Below the pieces are notes generated by a model. It was not told the origin of the DNA, made no database searches, and was given only the letters and a program-made list of their open reading frames with translations. From Otatea glauca (lineage: Eukaryota; Streptophyta; Magnoliopsida; Poales; Poaceae), in contig CM070715.1 of the NCBI GenBank assembly GCA_036346275.1, forward strand, positions 70,977,667 through 71,041,666: 64,000 nucleotides of DNA, read 5' to 3'. Both the position numbers and the translations under genes were made by a program. How positions within the stretch are numbered: position 1 is the first letter of the stretch; the number at the start of each line of letters is the position of its first letter. Positions 59,961 through 64,000 of the stretch are shown here, one piece after another.

Positions 59961-59975
59961 TAGAAGTAGTAGAGA

Positions 59976-60327
59976 TTAATGTAACTACAAAATATTGAAG
60001 ACCACTTTTGGCGGCAGTGTTTTTTAAGGGTACCGGCAGTGCTTGATTAATTGTTCGGTATAACTGGCCTAGAATAGAGTTCTTATTATTTTTAGTACAC
60101 TACTTACAAAAAGGACATTAGAGAAAAAAACACAGACGATGCACTGGCTAATTGGAAAAGTTCACATGCTTTGTGATGCAAAAAGATGAGAATTCATATC
60201 TGCTGGCATGCTAGTTGTTCTGTTCTGGCTTTGTGTGTTCTAGTGCTTTACTTTGTCATATTGGCACCTTTTCCTCATCTGTGCATGTTACCAAACAGAG
60301 TCACAACCAAATTGATTAGAATGTTTA
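59976..60327. other. Intergenic sequence
   Basis: Plain AT-rich sequence between the Helitron 5' end and the foldback MITEs. I see no gene or repeat in it. Confidence 0.4.
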
Positions 60328-60881
60328 GGGTGTGTTTGTTTGTCTGCATCAACTTAGTCTGTTCCGTATGAGTCATTTAGGGTGTGTTTGGTTACCTGCA
60401 TGGTGCTTGAATCGCATTAGTGGATGCAATTGTATTGTTAGACATGTGTTTGGTTTTCTGTTCATCCAAGATAGGTGGATGCAATTGTACCCACTCATGC
60501 AGGATGGAGGAAACACAGAAATTGGGCTTCTCTCCAATGCAAGCCCGTGAGATGCATAAACAAGCAACCAAACAACTCAACTTGCATCCACTCATGCAGA
60601 CCATGACTAGCCTGGATGGCTTATACGGGACAGACTAGGATGGTGCAGACAACCAAACACACGCATGAGTGGATGCAAGTTGAGTTGTTTGGTTGCTTGT
60701 TTATGCATCTCATGGGCCTGCATCGGAGAGAAGCCCAATTTATGTGTTTCCTCCATCCTGCATAAGTGGGTGCAATTGCATCCACCTGACCTAGATGAAC
60801 AAGAAACTAAACATGTGTCTAACAGATACAGTTGCATCCACTCATACGATTTAGATACCATGCAGGCAACTAAACACACCC
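60328..60881. mobile_element. Interleaved Tourist-like foldback MITEs
   Basis: 60380-60600 and 60660-60881 are long inverted arms (about 85-90% identical) ending GGGTGTGTTTGGTT, with TTA at 60377-60379 and 60882-60884 as target duplication. That is PIF/Harbinger (Tourist) type. A second pair, 60328-60372 and 60605-60657, is inverted too, and also starts GGGTGTGTTTG after TTA (60325-60327). Its right arm lies between the arms of the first pair. So the order is A, B, inverse A, inverse B. Open frames seen in the arms on both strands are only by-products of the inverted repeat. Confidence 0.8.
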
Positions 60882-60884
60882 TTA

Positions 60885-62509
60885 TTGGACAAGAGAATGC
60901 ATATAGTATCATCGTACTGGACATAACTTGCAAAATTAGTGCCTTTCAGTTCAACTTCATAATGACAAAGCTGACTTTATTACGTGATTAAGGTCTGTTA
61001 AAGTCTTGAGGTTGGAAATAAGCAATTCTCCACATCATTCCAGCCCAAGAATGTTAAGAACTTCAACAGGGTCAAGATTGAGACCAAACAATTTCGTAGG
61101 AAATAGGAAGGTGATGCACAGCCTGTCCTGGTTTGGTCTTACAATGAAAGATTTTCTAGTGGGAGCAAAAAAGATAGGGCATCATACAGCGACTTCCACC
61201 AAGTGGTGTCATATCTAGTGTTTTTGCTTACTGCTTTAGTGTAGGCCCAAGGACAAAAGCTAGGTCAAGTGGACTAGAATCAATGGGTACTGATGTCTAA
61301 TGCTAACAAAAAGCCATGAAACAAAAACTAAGAAAAACAAGCAAGCATCGCATGATCTAGAAATGCGATCTAGAAGTAGGGCAACCATATACCCTTAAGC
61401 CTATGAACAACCTATCACAACAATCCACTGCATGCTATTAAGATGCTATCAAAAGGTAAATTTGACTAAAAGGTGCTATTGCACAGTAGTAAATAGTTTC
61501 TTGGACAAAGTAAGCAGCTAGCCAAATCTTTCGAGTCCACCACATGGGGCAACTATGCAGATGCATATGCATTATTACCTGTCAGTGGTAAATATGCCTG
61601 CATGTCATGTTAAAGGATGAGCAAAATGCATGACACTTGGCAGAAAGCTTAAAGTGCTAATCAACTAAGTCAAAGATGGAGACATAGTGTCACCACCATC
61701 ACCCACATATTATCTGGGCACCCAGTAAAACACACTCATTTATCATGATGCCATGTCTTGATAAGAGTAACTCTTAATGCTTGCTAATATATAGTATAAA
61801 TTGTCATAGTCAGTGTACATTGTGCTTGTTTACATAAATTGTTCTAATCGGTGTACATGGCAATCCACTGGGTGAGATAGCTACCAGAATTAATGCAGAG
61901 ATGTTACCATTGTTGTCACTGCCAATAGTATTAGTATTTTTCCCCCAATGACACATAATTAAGCTTTGTCAACCAAATGAGAGTACCACAGTACTCACTT
62001 GACATCTATGCAGAAAAATTAGGGTCAGGAAAAAGAATAGTCATGTTCCATTTACATCATATCTGTACTACTTATAAATGTAAGTTGGTTGTGGTTATCC
62101 GTTCTCCTCTTCCTACCGTTCCTCCTGTTTGAAAAACGTGCCGATGTGTGGGCCCAATCCTCATAGCTCGTTGGAGTAGGCCCCCACTCTCCTCCCCCAG
62201 AGGCAACACTGCAAGCTCCCCCCCCACACCATCACAATCACCATCGTCGTATTTTGCGCCAGCCATCGTTCCCCCCAGTCTCCTCCCTCCTCCACACCGA
62301 CACCGACATCGTCACCAAACCCCTCTCCTCTCCCCGATCCATGACTCCTTCCCCAGCAGCAATACCACATGCCCTCATACTACCACAATCACCACCATCG
62401 TGCCTCGCGCAGATCACCGTTGCCCGCATCCTCTCCCAAGGGAAACACCTTCACTCCATTTCAGATCTCGATGGTCGCACAATGCTGGGGCTTGGCTGCC
62501 AGGTTATGG
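60885..62509. other. Intergenic region
   Basis: 60885-62060 is AT-rich and has no recognised gene or element. 62130-62500 is C-rich, with several overlapping open frames on both strands (serine-, proline- and histidine-rich on plus). No domain or splice structure supports a gene. Confidence 0.35.
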
Positions 62510-63951
62510 GTAGGCTACTCTAGTGAAAAATAAAAATTTTCTACCGTGTAACCAAGGAACTACTGCAAGTTATAGATCACAGAATTACAACTAGAAGCGT
62601 AGACCCGTAGCGGAAGTAGAGTCGAGTAGTGCGGTGGTGCAGATGTAGTCGTACTAACCTCGCACCTCCCCAACAGCTCCTTGTGACTGTCGCAGATTGC
62701 GGGTCGTCCTAGCGTTAAAGCTTCTCAGCAACGCCTCCAAGGTATCCACACGTACAGGGCAGGAACACCACGAGTCGGAGTGCTAGCACCGGCTGCGTGG
62801 TTCTGGGCAGAGGAGGAGTGGCGGCTAGGGTTTCAGGAATTCTGAATTCCTATTTTGTTTTTCTGTGTGTCTCTCTCTCCGTTAAGCCACCACCTCCTCC
62901 CTTTATATAGACGTCCCATAACGGGTTTCAACCCTTGAAGCCCATTACCACTCGAATCCCTATCCGAATTGGTTACAGCCCCTTAAGCGTGCAACCCTAT
63001 AGGTTCATGTGCACTCGGATATGGCTGGAGTACCCTTATCGATCGTTGAGTACTCCTACTCGACCATCGGATATTCCTACTCGACCATCGAGTAATCGAC
63101 CAATAGTAAATAGCGGCCCCTAGCAGGACTTACCGACTCCCGAGTACATGTAAAGATCGGACGAACCTCAACAATGTCCTATATGTATTTCCTTTTGCCT
63201 CACGATATTGGTCAAACCCAAGGCGAGTTATTGTCATCCTTATTTGGATGGTTCGACCACTCTTTCTTGATACCGTGACTCGGATTCCTCGAATACATCG
63301 AGTTAACTCTTTAACTCGATGACTCGAGTAAGTCTTTACTCGAGTAGCATGGCCATGCATTTCTGGAATCCAACCAATCGAGAGGCCTAGAGATATCTCT
63401 CCCGTTGTATGGAGAGGCAAATCCTATCTTGATCGACCACGCCTCGCAGCATGTTTTATGACAAAACCGAAAGCCATCTTTATAACCACCCAGTTACGAA
63501 GTAGCGTTTGACGACCCCTAAGTAAGCCATTACGCATCTTGAGAAATGCGGCAATCTCAAATCGAAGGATATAGCATACACATCGTATGTGAGACGAACC
63601 GGTGACATGAAATAAAACAACGTTCTCGCAGTGTCTCATAGTGGGTCGATGTTCAACACCATGTTCTCTAACATGTGTCCATATTATTGGTTTGATATCT
63701 CTATATCTATGACTCATGAAATATGGTCATCGACCAATACATATGCTAGTCTACTCATGTGTGTCCTCATATGATTATTGACTAGGGACCCCTTTTTAGA
63801 ATGAACATCATAAAGTAGAATACATATTTTCACAAACAAGTCACGCACTTTGTTAATCAATATCCATGATGTTATTCAAAGAAAAATCTCATAGTTCATG
63901 AACATTTATGGAAATATAATCATCTCTATGATTGCCTCTAGGGCATATTTT
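62510..63951 (-). repeat. 3' LTR of an Angela-like Copia element
   Basis: The minus strand starts TATTGAAAATATGCCCTAGA at 63951, a close match to the LTR start of the Angela/BARE/WIS group of grass Copia elements (TGTTGGAAATATGCCCTAGA). Near the other end it reads GGTAGAAAATTTTTATTTTTC, also usual there. A TATA box (CTATATAAAGGG, minus strand) lies near 62905. ACTCGA and GATTACTCGAT-type phrases recur at 63020-63100 and 63300-63350. The left boundary (about 62510-62525) is uncertain. Open frames inside are not genes. Confidence 0.75.
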
Positions 63952-64000
63952 CAATAGTCTCCCACTTGTACTAGAGTTCATCATTCAGGTATCTAATACC
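63952..64000 (-). mobile_element. Internal end and polypurine tract of the Angela-like Copia element
   Basis: Directly right of the LTR the minus strand reads CTCTAGTACAAGTGGGAGAC, ending in the purine tract that precedes the 3' LTR in this family. The element continues beyond the right edge of the window. Confidence 0.72.

Larger units (their letters stand above)
52140..59975 (-). mobile_element. Helitron with both ends, broken helicase and captured exon
   Basis: On the minus strand the element starts TCTCTACTACTTCTAATTAA at 59975, preceded by A. It ends with the hairpin CGTAGCAACGCACG and then CTAG at 52140, followed by T. These are canonical grass Helitron ends, inserted between A and T. 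The terminal third holds a Pif1-type helicase relic and the middle a captured LSM7 exon. A 3.4-kb solo LTR interrupts it (55894-59270). Without that insertion it is about 4.46 kb. The Rep nuclease domain is not recognisable, so the element cannot move by itself. Confidence 0.82.

Noticed and set aside
60373..60933. Several cysteine/histidine-rich open frames on both strands
   Set aside because: They are mirror images produced by the foldback MITE arms.
62148..62513. 121-codon C-rich open frame and its opposite-strand partners
   Set aside because: Biased base composition keeps several frames open; no recognisable protein or splice sites.

Overview
The window is nuclear DNA from a grass (Poaceae). 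Evidence: Copia, Tat-type Gypsy, Helitron, Stowaway and Tourist-like elements carry the terminal sequences usual in grasses; genes are short-introned and GC-rich; and a recognisable FRIGIDA-like fragment is present. The species cannot be told from the sequence. There are no bacterial or organellar signatures, and I saw no rRNA, tRNA or CRISPR array. About two thirds of the window is transposon-derived.

Layout. 1-2027: AT-rich repeat, then the 3' end of a small-LTR Copia-like element. 2381-15060: a Helitron-like minisatellite element split by a complete but decayed 12.1-kb Copia element (2528-14641, minus strand, 5-bp target duplication ATATT). 15311-17454: a coding-less Copia-like element, related to the one at 1568-2027, holding a Gypsy solo LTR with target duplication GTCTC. 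18240-19281: an LRR gene relic and a MITE. 19416-26197: a second complete, decayed Copia element (target duplication CTCTT). 27700-28050: end of another Copia element, cut by a Tat-type Gypsy element (28052 to about 35850) that kept its 5' LTR, gag and pol but has no 3' LTR. 35845-37550: two inverted Helitron-like 3' ends around a 78-bp LTR scrap, then a long-inverted-repeat element.

The gene-bearing island is 38248-44400. It holds a two-exon GNAT-family N-acetyltransferase gene (plus strand) and a two-exon FCS-like zinc finger (FLZ/DUF581) gene (minus strand), both apparently intact. They are convergent, about 2.5 kb apart, and I see no reason to think they act together.

47316-48458 is a hAT-like element carrying a FRIGIDA-like gene fragment. 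50156-52045 holds a Stowaway MITE, a second copy of the minisatellite Helitron, a perfect 71-bp tandem duplication and a small MITE. 52140-59975 is a Helitron with both canonical ends, a broken helicase and a captured LSM7 exon, interrupted by a 3.4-kb solo LTR (target duplication CCTCG). 60328-60881 is an interleaved pair of Tourist-like foldback MITEs. 62510-64000 is the 3' end of an Angela-like Copia element.

The most unusual signal is inside the 3.4-kb solo LTR. A core close to AACACAT recurs about 29 times, and in most copies it is the loop of a hairpin whose stem differs from copy to copy but stays self-complementary. The LTRs of the first Copia element also contain arrays of small hairpins. 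This constant-loop, variable-stem design is the best candidate here for an undescribed feature.
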